A stretch of DNA of 64,000 nucleotides, from NCBI RefSeq assembly GCF_000150275.1, contig NW_002060944.1, positions 6,670,564 through 6,734,563 of the forward strand, given 5' to 3'. Numbering within the stretch: position 1 is the stretch's first letter; each line of letters begins with the position of its first letter. A program made the translations under genes and the position numbers. This document shows, in pieces, positions 1 through 14,300 of this stretch. The stretch is from Trichoplax adhaerens (Eukaryota; Placozoa; Uniplacotomia; Trichoplacea; Trichoplacidae). The notes below the pieces were generated by a model, which was given only the letters and a program-made list of their open reading frames with translations, made no database searches and was not told the DNA's origin.

Positions 1-1552
1 TCAATGTATTAAATACATATTTTTATTCAATAGATAAATTAAAGTGGCATCAATCTTAAACCTGTAATGAAAATGTTGAGCAAGTAGGATACCAATTTTT
101 GAGCATCTCCGTTGACTTGGGTATAGGATAAGAATGAGTGAGAATTGACTGTCTAGTTTTCCAATTGCCTTAATATAATGGATGTATGATATATGATACA
201 GAAGAGTAGCAAATAACCGAATACTAACTTTTGATTTTAGGATCGGTAAAACTTTGCTGTAGCAACCTTTCCACCGTATCCTATATTGACAATATAAATG
301 CAACACCCATTAAGTATAGCATTGCTAACAGCATCAATTTGAAGATTCTTAATAGATATTTCAGGTACTGTAGTCAAGCACAATCTCAGACATATACAAA
401 TGAATTTGTGGAAACTGCAATTTCAAAGTACGAGAATGGTTTATGCTATGAATAACAGGCACTACTCAAAAGGAAGAGTCTCCCTTCGAGTAATCCCTTT
501 AAATAACTTCATTTCAGTACGTAGCAATTTTCAGAGAGGGTAATAATTTAATAACTATAGTAACTGTTTACTTTGTATAATGTACATCCACAAGTGGCAG
601 TAAATTAAGTGAAAATGATGGGTTGTAACAATCCTGGTACGATATATGTCAGTGATACGTCCAGGCTGATTTATAGCCAATTTGTATGTTTTAATGCGCT
701 GTATTAGCATGATACTGTATATGTATACTGTAAACTTGTAACTTATTGTGATTTATTGTATGCTCTTCAGTAAATGAAGCCATGAATTATAGCACTTGTT
801 GAATTCTTTATCGTCATCCCTGCCTGTCATCATACAGTACAGTAGTTGCACATTGATAATTTATTCATTGGAAATGATAAGTTCTAGTATCGTAGGAATT
901 ATTGAATTATTGCAATCTATTTCGATATGATATATCATCTTTAGCTGACACGACGTGCTGTATCTGTATACTGCTCAACTGCTATACTACTCAAACAGTG
1001 GTTTCTTGCTCACTTTTAACTCCACTCCAGTTCATCAAAAGGTACGCTGGGGCAGTATTTTGTTCAGTAGTCGGCTCTATATTACTTTCAATTACACTGC
1101 TATTATACTATTTTTTATTTTGTATTAGTTATTGCAACCTTAGAACATTCATATAGCCCTTCATGACGAGCATCACTGCCTATTAATTAATGTTGTAAAT
1201 CTAGGCGTAGTTGGTAATGTGCAATAAGTTGAAAATCCCTGCAATCCTGTACGACTGGCCTTTTCCAGGTCTTGATGGATAGTAATGAAAAACATGATTC
1301 TGTTGATTTTAAGATTAACTCGAACTATTTTCCCCCTAGCAACGGTTAAAGTGTACCAATAAATCGTTAGTAGACAATATTTTTAAATTGTACTGTACCA
1401 ATTTTAACGCAAAACTTTGAGATTCCATTGCAATTTCCCAGGAAAATTCTTCTTCTTCCAGAAAATTATGGACGTGCTCCTTTGATCATTGGCTGACGGA
1501 AGTCTACGTTACTGGGTGTACGATACTGTATTAAGTAGACGCGTCGTAGCTG

Positions 1553-1629
1553 TGTGTAAAATGTATGTCGCAAGTTAAGCTTTTGTTGACACGGTGTCAC
1601 CGATTTTTATACGACATGTATTTTACACA
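1553..1629. repeat. Nested inverted repeat (foldback)
   Basis: The 18-base arm at 1553-1570 is the reverse complement of 1612-1629 with two mismatches. Inside the loop a shorter palindrome, TGACAC-G-GTGTCA, lies at 1587-1599. The whole could fold as a long hairpin with a second hairpin at its tip. It may be a remnant of a foldback or MITE-like element; no target-site duplication was recognised. Confidence 0.6.
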
Positions 1630-1799
1630 TGTTGTCAGCTCGCGTACGAATGAAATGCCGTAGACTGAACCGTCCAGCAGGTGTACTACGTTGTAGCATC
1701 GTATCTAGACTCGAGTGACCCTTGTCAGCTTGACTTGCCAAGCAAAACCTTGAGAAAATAACTCGCAATGAATGTACACCAATGGCAGTGTTATAGGCA

Positions 1800-2460
1800 G
1801 TCTCGACAGAACGTCTCTAATTAAAAATTAACTATTTTTTCTTTGCCTATTCCTAGCAACTGGTATTTACAGTTTGGACCCTAATATTACTTTGCAAGTC
1901 TCAACAGAACATCTTGAACTATTTTCTCTTTGCTTTGCTGTATTCATAGCAACTGGTATTTACAGTTTGGACTCTAATATTACTTTGCAAGTCTCAACAG
2001 AACATCTTGAACTATTTTCTCTTTGCTTTGCTGTATTCGTAGCAACTGGTATTTTACAGATTGGACTCTAATATTACTTTGCAAGTCTCAACAGAACATC
2101 TTGAACTATTTTCTCTTTGCTTTGCTGTATTCGTAGCAACTGGTATTTTACAGATTGGACTCTAATATTACTTTGCAAGTCTCAACAGAACATCTTGAAC
2201 TATTTTCTCTTTGCCTTGCTGTATTCATAGCAACTGGTATTTTACAGAAGTCTCAACAGAATATCTTAAACTAAAAATACAGTCAATATTTTTTTCTTTG
2301 CCTTACTGTATTCATAGCAACTGGTATTGACAGATTGGACTCTAATATTACCGTGCAAGTCTCAACAGAATATCTTGAACTAATATATTTTTTCTTTGCC
2401 TTGCTGTATTCATAGCAACTGGTATTTACAAATTGAACTAATATTACTTTGCAAGTCTCG
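1800..2460. repeat. 93-bp tandem repeat, about seven imperfect copies
   Basis: The anchor TAGCAACTGGTAT recurs at about 1854, 1947, 2040, 2134, 2228, 2315 and 2413, giving spacings of 93, 93, 94, 94, 87 and 98 bases. The middle copies are nearly identical and the outer ones have indels. One open frame crosses two units (1874-2071), but only because 93 is a multiple of three; the 94-base units break it, so coding is unlikely. Confidence 0.85.
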
Positions 2461-3026
2461 CCATCGGATGCATGATGTAAGTTACTGTATACCAGATTAA
2501 TAATAATATAATTAATTTATTTGCTGTGATATTATTTGTCGATTTCCATTGTCATGTAAAGATTGGTATATTTTCGGCATGCTGCAATACAATTTAGCTT
2601 ACTCGCTTCTTCATGACCATATCAATAGTGATAAGTACTTAATGACCTACATGTACTGTACTGTACTGTACGTATAATGTGTTAATAAATGTGCTTCGTT
2701 CTACCATCTACGGTCATTGATTGCTTTTAGTGAATCCCATATGATCTTCATCAACGTTGCATTTCCATTTATGGTAGTGTCTACACTGTACACGATGTTA
2801 TGGTTAAAATTTAGCAACAGTATAAATTCAAGGCTGCGCTATTATTTGCTCCAAGTGTAAATATTATATCCTATACACCACTGAAAGTGGAACGAAAATG
2901 AATCGGCCTGAGGCAGTAAAATATCATAGTAGTACACTGTAGTATAGCAAAAAATGAGAAGAACAAACCGAAATTTTTTTGGATTTTCGCGCACACGCCT
3001 AACAGTACAGTACAGTGTACAGTGCA

Positions 3027-3485
3027 NNNNNNNNNNNNNNNNNNNNNNNNNNNNNNNNNNNNNNNNNNNNNNNNNNNNNNNNNNNNNNNNNNNNNNNNNN
3101 NNNNNNNNNNNNNNNNNNNNNNNNNNNNNNNNNNNNNNNNNNNNNNNNNNNNNNNNNNNNNNNNNNNNNNNNNNNNNNNNNNNNNNNNNNNNNNNNNNNN
3201 NNNNNNNNNNNNNNNNNNNNNNNNNNNNNNNNNNNNNNNNNNNNNNNNNNNNNNNNNNNNNNNNNNNNNNNNNNNNNNNNNNNNNNNNNNNNNNNNNNNN
3301 NNNNNNNNNNNNNNNNNNNNNNNNNNNNNNNNNNNNNNNNNNNNNNNNNNNNNNNNNNNNNNNNNNNNNNNNNNNNNNNNNNNNNNNNNNNNNNNNNNNN
3401 NNNNNNNNNNNNNNNNNNNNNNNNNNNNNNNNNNNNNNNNNNNNNNNNNNNNNNNNNNNNNNNNNNNNNNNNNNNNNNNNNNNNN
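3027..3485. other. Assembly gap (459 N)
   Basis: A run of N. The base sequence just before it is a dense TACAGTAC/GTACAGTG palindrome tract (3003-3026), which suggests that repeat structure broke the assembly. Open frames drawn across it are not meaningful. Confidence 0.98.
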
Positions 3486-4136
3486 CCTTATACCTAGTAG
3501 TGCAATAGATTAATCTCAAACAGATTGCTATAAGAAGATAATCATTTTAAGTGATTATCAATGTAGTACAGTAGTTAGCTGTTGAGTTGTAAACATTTAC
3601 AAACGAGAAATATCAGATTTAAGATTAATTTCACATAAATTAGTAAAGAGAATACAAACATTTGACATGCCTCAATTATTCTAGAACAGTGATTTTACTA
3701 CCTATTCAGATTTTAAAAATTAGTTTCATTACTACTTTTTATTATATCATTAGAACGATAGGTCATTTTTAAGCAATGCCGTAATAATACAGCAGCGATT
3801 AAATACATGTCAATAGTACAGTAGCAACGTTCATAACTTAATGGCTTACGTACTAAAATGATCAGCTTAGTTATCGTTACCTGCAGTACATCATCCTACA
3901 TCCACAATTGCCTAGTAATGTTTTATACGTTGCATTTACAATGTACTACGATATAATAATTTTTACTATACAATAGTGTTCATTAATGCTATTCATCACA
4001 TTAAAACTTTTCTGAATAATTTTAATTGGTTGAGACCCAGATAAGATTAATCAATCCCTTATACTGGATTCAGGATATTTTCATATTTAGTCACGATTCT
4101 AATTTTAATTCCAATACAGAGTGAATATCGCAGCCC

Positions 4137-7100
4137 ATGATGGTGCTTATTCAGTTATTTCAAGGCTTAAATGGCCAACAGAATGGGAATCACGTTGTGA
4201 TACAAGATTGTTCTGATCCTTATACTTATCCACTGCCGTATACCAATAGCTGTGAATTCGTTCTTGCACGTTGTGGCTCGGTTCCTGCTCTTTTTAATTA
4301 TTTGCAATTCGTGTTTTGTGATATGGAACATCAACAGGTAATGCTACAGTATATACGGTATAACTCAATTTTACATAGTCGTATTTGTGTACGCTTATAT
4401 CTGAATATAGCATCCCAACATGTTACTTGTCCTAAAGCTTAAGCTCATAAAACTTGTGCTAATCGTCTTTACGTTTTGTCATTGATCGCTGATAGATTTT
4501 GGCGTACATAATACTAAGCTTTTGGCTCCTCTTACTCATCTCTCTGATGGCAACAACGGTAATGCAGTATCTTTATTCGTTTGATTCCAGAATTTTACCT
4601 TGCTTAGCTGTTGCTATACTATCTACCTAGTTCCTTTGATACTATACATGGAATGCTAACTTACTGCCTACCGTAGTTTTTATTACGCTAGGTATGAAAA
4701 TTAGTATGTAATACAGTGTACAACACCAGCAATGAAAATCGTAAAAATTAATCACGAAATTCTAAACAATTAAATGATAGCTATTTTCTGCCATTGTACT
4801 ATAAATAGTATATATAGACTCAATAATCATAACACTCTTTTAAAAGTTGCAGTCAATCTCTGTGTGAAAGTTACCACAGAAAGAATTTATCCATCAAAAT
4901 AAATTCTAGAAAGAATTTATCCATCAAAATAAATTCTATCTACCGATTACTAGTAATTATAATTCAGTAACACATGTCATATGACTGAATAAGTTAACAA
5001 ATGCTATCCTTTGTCAACTACTAATATTAGGCCGATAACTACTTTGTTCCTCCTTTGAACTTCCTGTCAGAAAAAGTAAGCTAAATTGAAACAAATATAT
5101 AAATTTATTTATTTTTGCTGTGCAATTGATCACATTGAATAGTTCCCAGTCCTAACTTTTCAACAATCCCAGCTATTGTATGACTAAAAATTGTTTCGAG
5201 TTATGAAGATACCTGACGTAACTATAGTGTAACAGTACAATAAATTTAGAGCAATATTTTGATATCCTACTATTACGTTATGAACTGGTTCTCAATTCGA
5301 GATGGTTATTTCGTAAATAAAACAAATACCGTACTAACGGAACAATTACCAAATATTTTTTTTAATGTTTATTATTTATTAATGTAAATAGCTGAAATTA
5401 TCTCCAAGCATAGCGGGAATAACTTTGTTAGCTATTGGAAATGGTAAGTAAAGAATAATAGATATTGTTAATGTAGGATAACTCCTGGATTTTGTATCGG
5501 TCTTTCTGCAGGCTTTCAACGAGTTACTAATTTGCTAAAATTAAACCATGTATTGTATTTGAGAACGTTACCAAGGTATAAAAATTTTTATCTTGACTAG
5601 GCGCTCCTGATGTATTTACTGCATATGCAGCAATAAGAAAAGCGCACGATTTTCCTCTGGAATTAGGGTTAGAATCCGTATGACCATTACATTACATAGA
5701 CAAATTTAATTCAATGTTGTGAGATTCATCTCTCTCCGAAATATAACACAAAAAGAATAAATTTTAGTCGATATTATGACTTTTGAGACAACACTGATAA
5801 CTACTTTCCAAATTGTAGAGCTTTACTTGGGGCTTCAATATTTATATCAACAGTCGTACTTGGGTAAGTATTCACAAACTTTGGCTAATTTTTCAAATAT
5901 ACATAAATATCACGAAAATGCAATACTTTAAAACTAACGATCCTGCTGATGATCCGCAATTTATGTTTATGCAATTAGCATTGTGTAGTTGCATCATTAG
6001 TGGTATCATGAATAGTAATCTTGATATTGAATAAAATTAAGTAAAACTGTGAATTACTGCATCTAGAGCTGTGATTATGGTATCGCGTGTGGAAAGAAGT
6101 ACTATAAGTAAGATTACTTATTAAATAGCTTAATAAGCTTATAGACGATACAAATTTCGATTAATAGGCGTTGCTACTTTATTAACTAGATCCCGTAGAT
6201 TTTTTTCGCGATGTCATTGCTTATATGATCGTAGTATTGGCTGTTATTATTGCGTGTCTGGACGGTGCGGTATGTGAATATGTGATAAAGTGCGTTTTTA
6301 ATTTTTATTGCAATTTCATCTGACTCGGCATTTTATTTTATAGATTTATATATACGAATCTGTTATAATTCTACTACTCTACATTTTATATATAATAGTA
6401 GTTGTGATAATTTCGAAGAAAAAGGTAAGAAAATTTATCGTTAAACATCTTATTATATTTGAATCGTCATGGACCAAATAATTTTATAACTATATATATT
6501 GTTAGATTGCTTGTAGAGCAGAACCCGGTTTAAACGAACGCTCTCCATTATTGCAATCAGGTATGCTAATCGTATTATTTTTACATATTTGTTCAATTGA
6601 AAATCTATTTCCTAGTTTTCTGTAATAAATTTATAAATACGTACTACCAATTTAGGTCCAGATAGCTACAGCGAGGATGATGATATTGTATATTTAGACG
6701 ATAATCTTACTACGAATTTACCCGGACTATCATGGGTATCACTGACAAATTCTATTTTATACCAAAATCTCTCGTCATTCTATGCTTTATTAAACCTGTC
6801 ATAAAAATAATTATTACAGCCAAGCAAATCGCACTTCCTCGTTAAAATTCAATGGCTATTCGAATGGCCATTTTCTTTATTAAGATGGATGTCAATTCCC
6901 GTAGCTGTTAGTTCTTAATTTCTATTTAAATTTTTCAAACAAGTTTTTCAAAGGAATTAAATGATTAACAGTAAATTAATTCATATTACAATCATTCACC
7001 ATTTAGGATGGTAAATGGGACCCTTGGAGACGTTTCTTTGTAATCATTTCACCTGCACCAATGGCATATGTTATATTATTAGCTGCAAAAGGTTTTGAAG

Positions 7101-8480
7101 GATTTACCCTACCTGTAGGGCATCTACCTCTATGGATATTTATACTCATATTGGGTATGTTTATAGGCGTATACAGCTATTACACTACAGCAGCTACTAA
7201 TTCATGTGTTGGTTATAACAATGCATATGTGTCAATACAGGTGCTGGAGCTTCTGTCATTCTATGGATTACCACTTCATCTCGTCATCCGCCACCAAGCT
7301 GGTTCCAGTTTGTTCTGATGTTACTTGCCTTTGCGATGTCCATTGTCTGGTTGCAATTACTTCCGAATGAAGTTGTGGCTGTAACCGAATCGTTAGGATA
7401 CACTTTTAACATAAAAACAGGTCTGAAATGTGCCCATGAAAATTATGTAATTATTTTGTTAAGTGTCCGTACCAATATGCAATCGTGACATACATATAAT
7501 GTTTACTGTGTCTTGTTTGGTATTGTGTAGTGATTTTGGGATTTACAGTACTAGCAATTGGTAATTCCTTGGGTGATTTAGTAGCGGATACAGCAGTTGC
7601 AAGAGCTGGAAAGCCTGCTACTGGCGTTGCTTCTTGTTTCGGTTCACCGCTATTAAATGACGTTCTAGGTCTTGGTATTTCATTAACGGTACGTAGTCAT
7701 TTTGATACTTATAGTTTGATATTACCAGGCACTATTGCGAAATAGTAATCCTAGATGAAGCAGGTATTTTTTGATTCTGTATATTTGTATTATTAGGCTT
7801 ACTGCATCCAGAACTATCCTCATCCGTTAGTATTTGATATAAATTCGGAGGATTTTGTAAAGGTAACCATTCTACCTTTTATATGTAATAATCCCATGAA
7901 TTAACATTAATGTTATGATTGATAGGTCAAGTTATCATGGATTTTTCTTGGAATAAGCTTATGTGGGAGTGCAGTAGTATTTCCATTCTTTAAATATTCA
8001 CCTCCAAAGTAAGTACGAAAAGGTTAATGTTGCTTAAAAATGCTAATATGCTTACATCATAAAAGCAAACCAAGATTTAGATAGTAATATGCGCATATAC
8101 GCGTAGTTACTTTAATTATAATCACATCAATATTCTTAATGTGTAAGAATATCTAGCATTTATTATATTATCGTAAAATATATACTATATATTTATAAAT
8201 TACTTAAATAGCATAAGAGATGATTGCTAACAGTCAGGAACCTTGAATAACACAAAATTAGCAAGAAAACATGAGATTAATTTAAATATGGTCACTCTCT
8301 GGATCTTTTCCAGTAATAATTCTATCTATTATTGATAATGTCCCTTCGGGGATTTCTAATGCTTATTTACTACCTTTCAATGATTTTAGGGCTTACGGAA
8401 TTATTCTCATCTATTTTTACATTGTCTTCGTAACATTCTCAATTCTGAATGCGGTGGGAGTTTTACCGCTTCATTTTTAA
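4137..8480 (+). CDS. SLC8B1: Mitochondrial-type Na+/Ca2+ exchanger, NCLX-like
   Basis: Cation/Ca2+ exchanger of the SLC8B1 group, which in animals extrudes Ca2+ from mitochondria in exchange for Na+ or Li+. I join 18 exons in frame: 4137-4337, 4496-4558, 5031-5075, 5392-5443, 5601-5667, 5819-5863, 6067-6107, 6190-6269, 6344-6424, 6506-6560, 6656-6735, 6820-6906, 7007-7154, 7241-7420, 7531-7688, 7797-7862, 7926-8008 and 8390-8480, about 540 residues. Both alpha repeats are present: LLAIGNGAPDVF near residue 115 and VLAIGNSLGDLVAD near 415, keeping the Asn and Asp of the ion site. A cysteine-bearing lumenal start (DCSDPYTY, VFCDM) matches the family. The acidic loop EDDDIVYLDDN near 255 lies in the regulatory loop between the halves. 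The end VGVLPLHF aligns with the family C terminus. The start at 4137 is uncertain: no signal or transit peptide is seen, so an upstream exon may be missing. Confidence 0.9.
4878..4937. repeat. Exact 30-bp direct duplication
   Basis: The 30 bases at 4878-4907 are repeated without change at 4908-4937. The unit begins AGAAAGAATTTATCC. It lies in the second intron of the exchanger gene and has no visible effect on its splice sites. It looks like a recent tandem duplication. Confidence 0.95.
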
Positions 8481-11313
8481 TATACTGTACTTGTAATCCG
8501 GAATCTTTATCACAAACTGTGAAAAAAATGACGCTCATGATAAATCATGTTATATATCTATGAAAGTAGTGTTTTAAGGTCATAATTTTTCATAAATCTT
8601 TCTATTCTATGAAAATCATGTTACAGAAATTGATATGCCGAAGAACTTAATATGTACTACAAAAGAGAATGTAAATAATCAATTCTGAATTATGATTTCC
8701 ATCCATATTTGTTTTTGCACTATTTCACATTTGCGCATTCTAATTATTGGCGCCTAGTAGCATCGGACATGTGCAAAGTGTTTAGTAGTTATGAGCAGTT
8801 AAATTTAGTTCCAATAGCTCTTCCTGCAAAACCATTTACTACGAGATTCTGTTTATCATCTTGTCAATTTTAGTTTTTACTAGAACATTGTTTGATTCGG
8901 AATAATTTTCAATCTTAAACATGTAGATAAAAATTTTAAGGTAATTTTCGCCTTCCTGTGAGATGTGACAATATTATTTTTACGCGTAATAGCACAATCT
9001 TTATAACTAGGGGTAGATTTACCGTAAAAGAAATGGTACTAATGTATTACAATGTAATGATAGATAAAGTTTATCTTGAATCTATTGATAGAGTTAAGTA
9101 TTGTGAACCAATATGTAACATTTAAATTTAATGTTACTTCTAACAAAAATATGTTTCTAAATATGAAAATATATAAATTGTTGCGATTGCTTGGAAAATT
9201 ATTAACAGTAATTTTATGCAAGGTTCTATTTCTTATAAAGTACAAAAGGTAATAAGATAAAGTCCACGATCGAATTATAGAATAAATTCGTGAAAATTGT
9301 CTATTAATTGAAATAGAGTAACCAATTATAATTTGTAATAAATAAATATCACATGATTTATGTCCACTTTAAGCTCCAAGAATCGATACAGCAGATCGAA
9401 AATTAAAAGATACTTTTCAGTCATTTTTTACAGTTTTTGCGACTAACAAAACAAAATAGAGCTACATGGACATGCTCTTGATTAGAATAGCAGCAACTTT
9501 ATTTGCGTATCAAAACCTCTGCTTATAGAATTAGCGAGGTAATCTCTCAACTTCATACTGGACTCTTCCAAATTTATTACAATCATGATATCATAGTAAT
9601 AATATACTGTATTCATTTAGAGGATTTTTCCTCTACAACAGTGTTAAAGTAAATACGTAATATGCTACTGCCATGCTTCTCTTTTTTACATAGTGGCCCC
9701 TGATACTACAGTATATATATATATATATATATGTACGTTGGATTATATTATGAGAAAGGTGCTGCGGAAAATCTTTGTTACTATATTTTCATATCGTACT
9801 CTGATTATTTATCCTGTAAGGTGTACCTAGCTCTAAAAAATACTTCTAGTAACTCAAGCTTAATAACTAAAGGAAGGCTTTCGAATGATAATGCCGATTT
9901 CGTGCAATATTAATATAGCCTATGTATAGCAAATAATCTACAGTCTTCATTGAATATGAAATTCTGGCGGTTAAATTATTCATGCAATCATCACTGCTAA
10001 ATCTCCGTATCATCGATACTGACATAATTTACAGAATGGTTTTCTCGGCAATATAAAAAATGATATCATACTGTTGTTGGTGTATACTATAGGATCAAAT
10101 TCCGTCGTCGGTAGAAATTTGGGAAGGCTGATGTTATATTGTCTGCAGTGATAGCTCTCTGCAATGCAGTAAATATACAGTTTTATATAGATTCTATCAT
10201 CAAGATGTCGCACTTACAATGATCTAGAGAAGAAAAGCCGAAATACAATAATATAGAAATATTAATCACTGTATTGAACAAATGCTTATCCTTTATTGAT
10301 TAACATTTTAACTGACAGGTACAAAGTACAGAGTTAAATGCATAAAGAATAAACAAATAACTCATTAATGCTAATTTCGATCAGGTTAGGTACTAAATAC
10401 TGTAAGTGATCACTTGAAGTGTACAATCGTTATTCTACATTGGTTGAATGTCAATAATTAAGTTGAAAGAAGTTATTAGACTAAAAAATTAATATAAACT
10501 ATTACGATATGAAGAACTTAAATTTTAAAACGAACGATGAAAAAACAAATTTAGAATTTCTCTATATAATGATTAATCAGCATCATAGTTATTTCAGTAA
10601 ATAAGATCAAATAAATTAATGCATTGAATAATCATCGATAGAATATTATTATAATAAATTACGATATTGCAAAGGTACGATCATAAATTATTTATATAAC
10701 TTAATACATCGATATGAGTTAAGATCAAATATTGTAATCACATTTTAGATACTACCCGGCTTCAGGTATGGTCAGAATTACCAAATAAAACACTATCTTG
10801 TATTACATCAAATTTTAAAATTGATGTACGGTAAACGGCTATTGATTATTAATCTCTAAAGCTAATGTATATCAATTTCACATGGAATATTAACTATTTG
10901 CTTCACTAAATTGAATTCATTATCGACTTTAGTTAGTGAAATTATGACGATATGGTAGTTTCTATGAAGTTAAAGAATTTGTAAAAAAAAGAATACTTGT
11001 ATGTTTCATTTAAAATTTACGCAGTAAATACCAGATCAAGTTTTAAAAGGAGTATAACAGTAATATCTATGAATTTATCCTAATTCTTTTCTCATTCCAT
11101 ATTTGGCTAAAGATATTTAACTTTATAAATTGCATCCATAATATCAGTAGAAGTTAAGATCACTTGTATTTAAATATTAGCATCTTTATGGCTAAATTAC
11201 GGCTATAGCAATGTTTTGACTTTTCAAACTAGGAAAGATATATTCGAAATCAATAAAACAGATATGCATTCCGTAAAAGAATATTTTTGGAATTCAGTGT
11301 GAAATACCGTTGG
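8481..11313. other. Convergent intergenic spacer, no gene seen
   Basis: AT-rich sequence between the 3' ends of two convergent genes, so it should hold both 3' untranslated regions. It contains a short (TA)n run near 9711-9732. The few open frames (for example near 9039-9245 and 10010-10213) have low-complexity translations without family resemblance. Nothing else was recognised. Confidence 0.55.
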
Positions 11314-14300
11314 TTATTTTTTCTTGCCTTTAATTTTTACTTTCGATTCAGGCTGCAGAATAATCAAATGCAATGCCATATTAAATTAAAAAATAATATA
11401 AAGTTTAAGATAGTAACAAATTTATAAGTAATTTCTGTCGACGTAGGTATTTAGGCAGGTTATTATGGTATATGAATTTTAAATTACGCAAATAGAAATA
11501 TCAAAGAAATTACCTTTAGTATGCTAAATGAGCATAACAAGTCTTTAGTCACATTCATAGCTGCAGCAGCGTTATCAAATTCTCCACAGTAATTTGGAGC
11601 GCTAAACAGTGTTACTAGCTATAAAAATATAAGAAAAGGATACTTAAAAGGGAGAAGATTAGGCCCTGATAAAGTAAAATTATATCACATACCTTTCTCT
11701 TATGAAAGAATTGATATCCATCTTCTACAACCTAACGATTTTTTGTTGATATAACAGTAAATTTTAACATACTTACAAATACAGCCAATAATATGATATT
11801 ATATAGAAATGTATTAGATCACTTATCTAATATCCAACCGTAAGAGTACACTTAATGATGCAATTAAGATTATAATTCGAACCTGATGAGCTCTACAGAT
11901 TAGACTACAATCATGCTTGGTTAAAAATTCTTCGACAACATCGCCTCCAAATGTAAATGAAACACCACGATCATTTTCTCCCCAACCAGTGATATCCTAA
12001 GGAGGAAGAGCAATTATTAGCCAAAATTTATATAGTTATATAATACCCAATTTCACTGTTCCAACAAAATAATTTTAAAAGCTCGCTTTCTCTATGAGAA
12101 ACTGCTAAGAATCAACAGTACGAATAAAGACATTAGAGATAGACTTACTTCGTCTGGATCTGACCACAGTAAATCGCAAACTAAGCCGTGATCAGGTACA
12201 TCTAGTGGTCTTTCTGTTTCGACAATCTAATATGACATTAAAACGAATTACTACTATACAATTTCACATAATTTTATCTGTTAGAAATACATATGCATAT
12301 ATTAAGCTGACGAAAATGATTATAATGGATGCACGCATTATAAATTTCTTCTCACATTAGCTACGGTAGAAAAAGCCTTTCTATAATATCCTTCAAATCT
12401 TGGATAAGTAAACACTTTCACTAACTTACTTGCTCAAGTTCATCTAACGCAGGCGATAATCCACCATGAGTACAAAATATTGTGTTTTCCACTAAAGCGG
12501 CTAATTTATAAGAAACAAGCATGTTTTAGTCAATAACAATATTTAATTCCTATGGTATGCAATAGCTCATAAGCTGATTTTTCTCTAGTTCATCGTGAGT
12601 TTCTATATTGTAAAATTAACTATCTAGCGCAAAGTAATCCGTTTAGATAACTACTGTATGGAATCAAAAGAAGACAGATACATTTAACTTGTTATTCGTA
12701 ACCTGATAGACAGACAGAGAAAATAACAGCAGCAAAATAAAACTGATTAATAATTTAACGTATGATTTGTAGTTCAGGATGCTAGAACACATTAAAGACT
12801 ATTTTGCATCAAAACAATTTCAGCTAAATGCTTAATATGAAGCAGATTGAATGATACCTTGCAAATATAAATAAATTTAAGTTAATACTAAGTATGAATT
12901 TATCGAATTTATATAAAAGCTTTTTTTGATAAAATTCATTTATCTTGATATTTTAATACGAAATCATATTCGCGAAGATCTAATGTCATATCATACTTTC
13001 AACACACTGAGGATAGCTAGCCTAAGCGTAATCTTTAGATTAACGTTCAAATACATCTTTTTTAAGCAGATAGAACTTTATCTTGTATAAAATGAATCTT
13101 AGCTCGGTATCAAATATGAATCACACAAAGTGAATGGTTGCATTAGTAATTGCCTAAGGATTTCTCAACGTTATCGAATAGAAGATATTAGAATGAAACT
13201 GATTACTGCTGTCGTTGATAGTTCGTATAGAATTTGAAGGAAGATATTAATAACCCTAATTAATTAATATGTTGCCAACTGTAAAGAGAACATCAAACTG
13301 TATCAAAGTCTTGCAGTACATCAATTTTCTAAGATATCGGAACGACTAATCCTGTAACATTTAAAATTTTCGATCTAGCAGTTGCAGTATTCTCAATAAT
13401 GATATTTTATGTTTTCACTGATAAAAAATATTGCAAGCTTAATTTTCACTTGATAAAAAAATAAGGTTTAGATTCATTATATATGATCAAGATCGTTTGA
13501 GTATTTCTCGTAAAGGCATTAAATTTTAAATGGCATCATTGTATTCTATTACTGCTATTATACTAATTTCTAAAAATTCGACATCTTGTTTAGATGGTAG
13601 CAATTATATCTAGAATATGAATACGGAAGAGATTTTTACATCATTTTAAAGAGAACAGAACATGAAGGCTTAATCTCATCATGTCGATCTATTTGTACTT
13701 CTTTTACCCTTGAAGCAATTATTCAGCTAAAACTCAGACGATTAAAATGCCGGTAGAACTTTAATAATTATTAGCTGGGACCAATTAATACTACTCCGAT
13801 GTTAATGTTTATCAGCCTACACTTGGAGATCCTACAAGATTGTCAACTGCAAGTACTGTATAAATTTTGCAAATTATTGATTGAGGTTAATGCATAGAAG
13901 TTAAGAGTATTATTGCTATTGGTTAGGTTAGGCTATGTAGTTATATAATATCTACTACTAAGAAGGTACACTATTAGCTTGTTACTAATAATGATTATCC
14001 CATATATCTTTTGGACGTCTGAGTTCTAGTGAATTATAGGTGTTGGAGATCTCTATTAGTATGGAAGAGACTTAAATCTTTCTAGTTAATCACGCAGTAT
14101 ATAATGTTGAGAAGGACAGTGTTAGCTATTAACTACTAACAATAATCCAAAATATCATCGTGTATATCAAATTCTGGTGCATTGTAAGCCCTCGATAGCT
14201 ATATTAACCTTGAATTGACTAGGAATTTTCGTTTAAAAATCATTTTGCATATTCAGACTCTAATATATTATTGATATTGGATATCCAGTTTATAAAAAAT

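Larger units (their letters stand above)
1..4136. other. Left intergenic region, no gene recognised
   Basis: No reading frame here resembles a known protein, and the short open frames lack splice-linked continuations that I could follow. The stretch holds a foldback sequence near 1553-1629, a 93-bp tandem repeat at about 1800-2460, and an unsequenced gap at 3027-3485. An upstream exon of the exchanger gene that starts at 4137 could lie here, but none was identified. Confidence 0.5.

Noticed and set aside
1874-2071. Small protein of two repeated segments
   Set aside because: It is a by-product of the 93-bp tandem repeat, whose 94-base units break the frame further on.
2842-3519. Several open frames crossing the first gap
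   Set aside because: Most codons are N; openness is an artefact of the gap.
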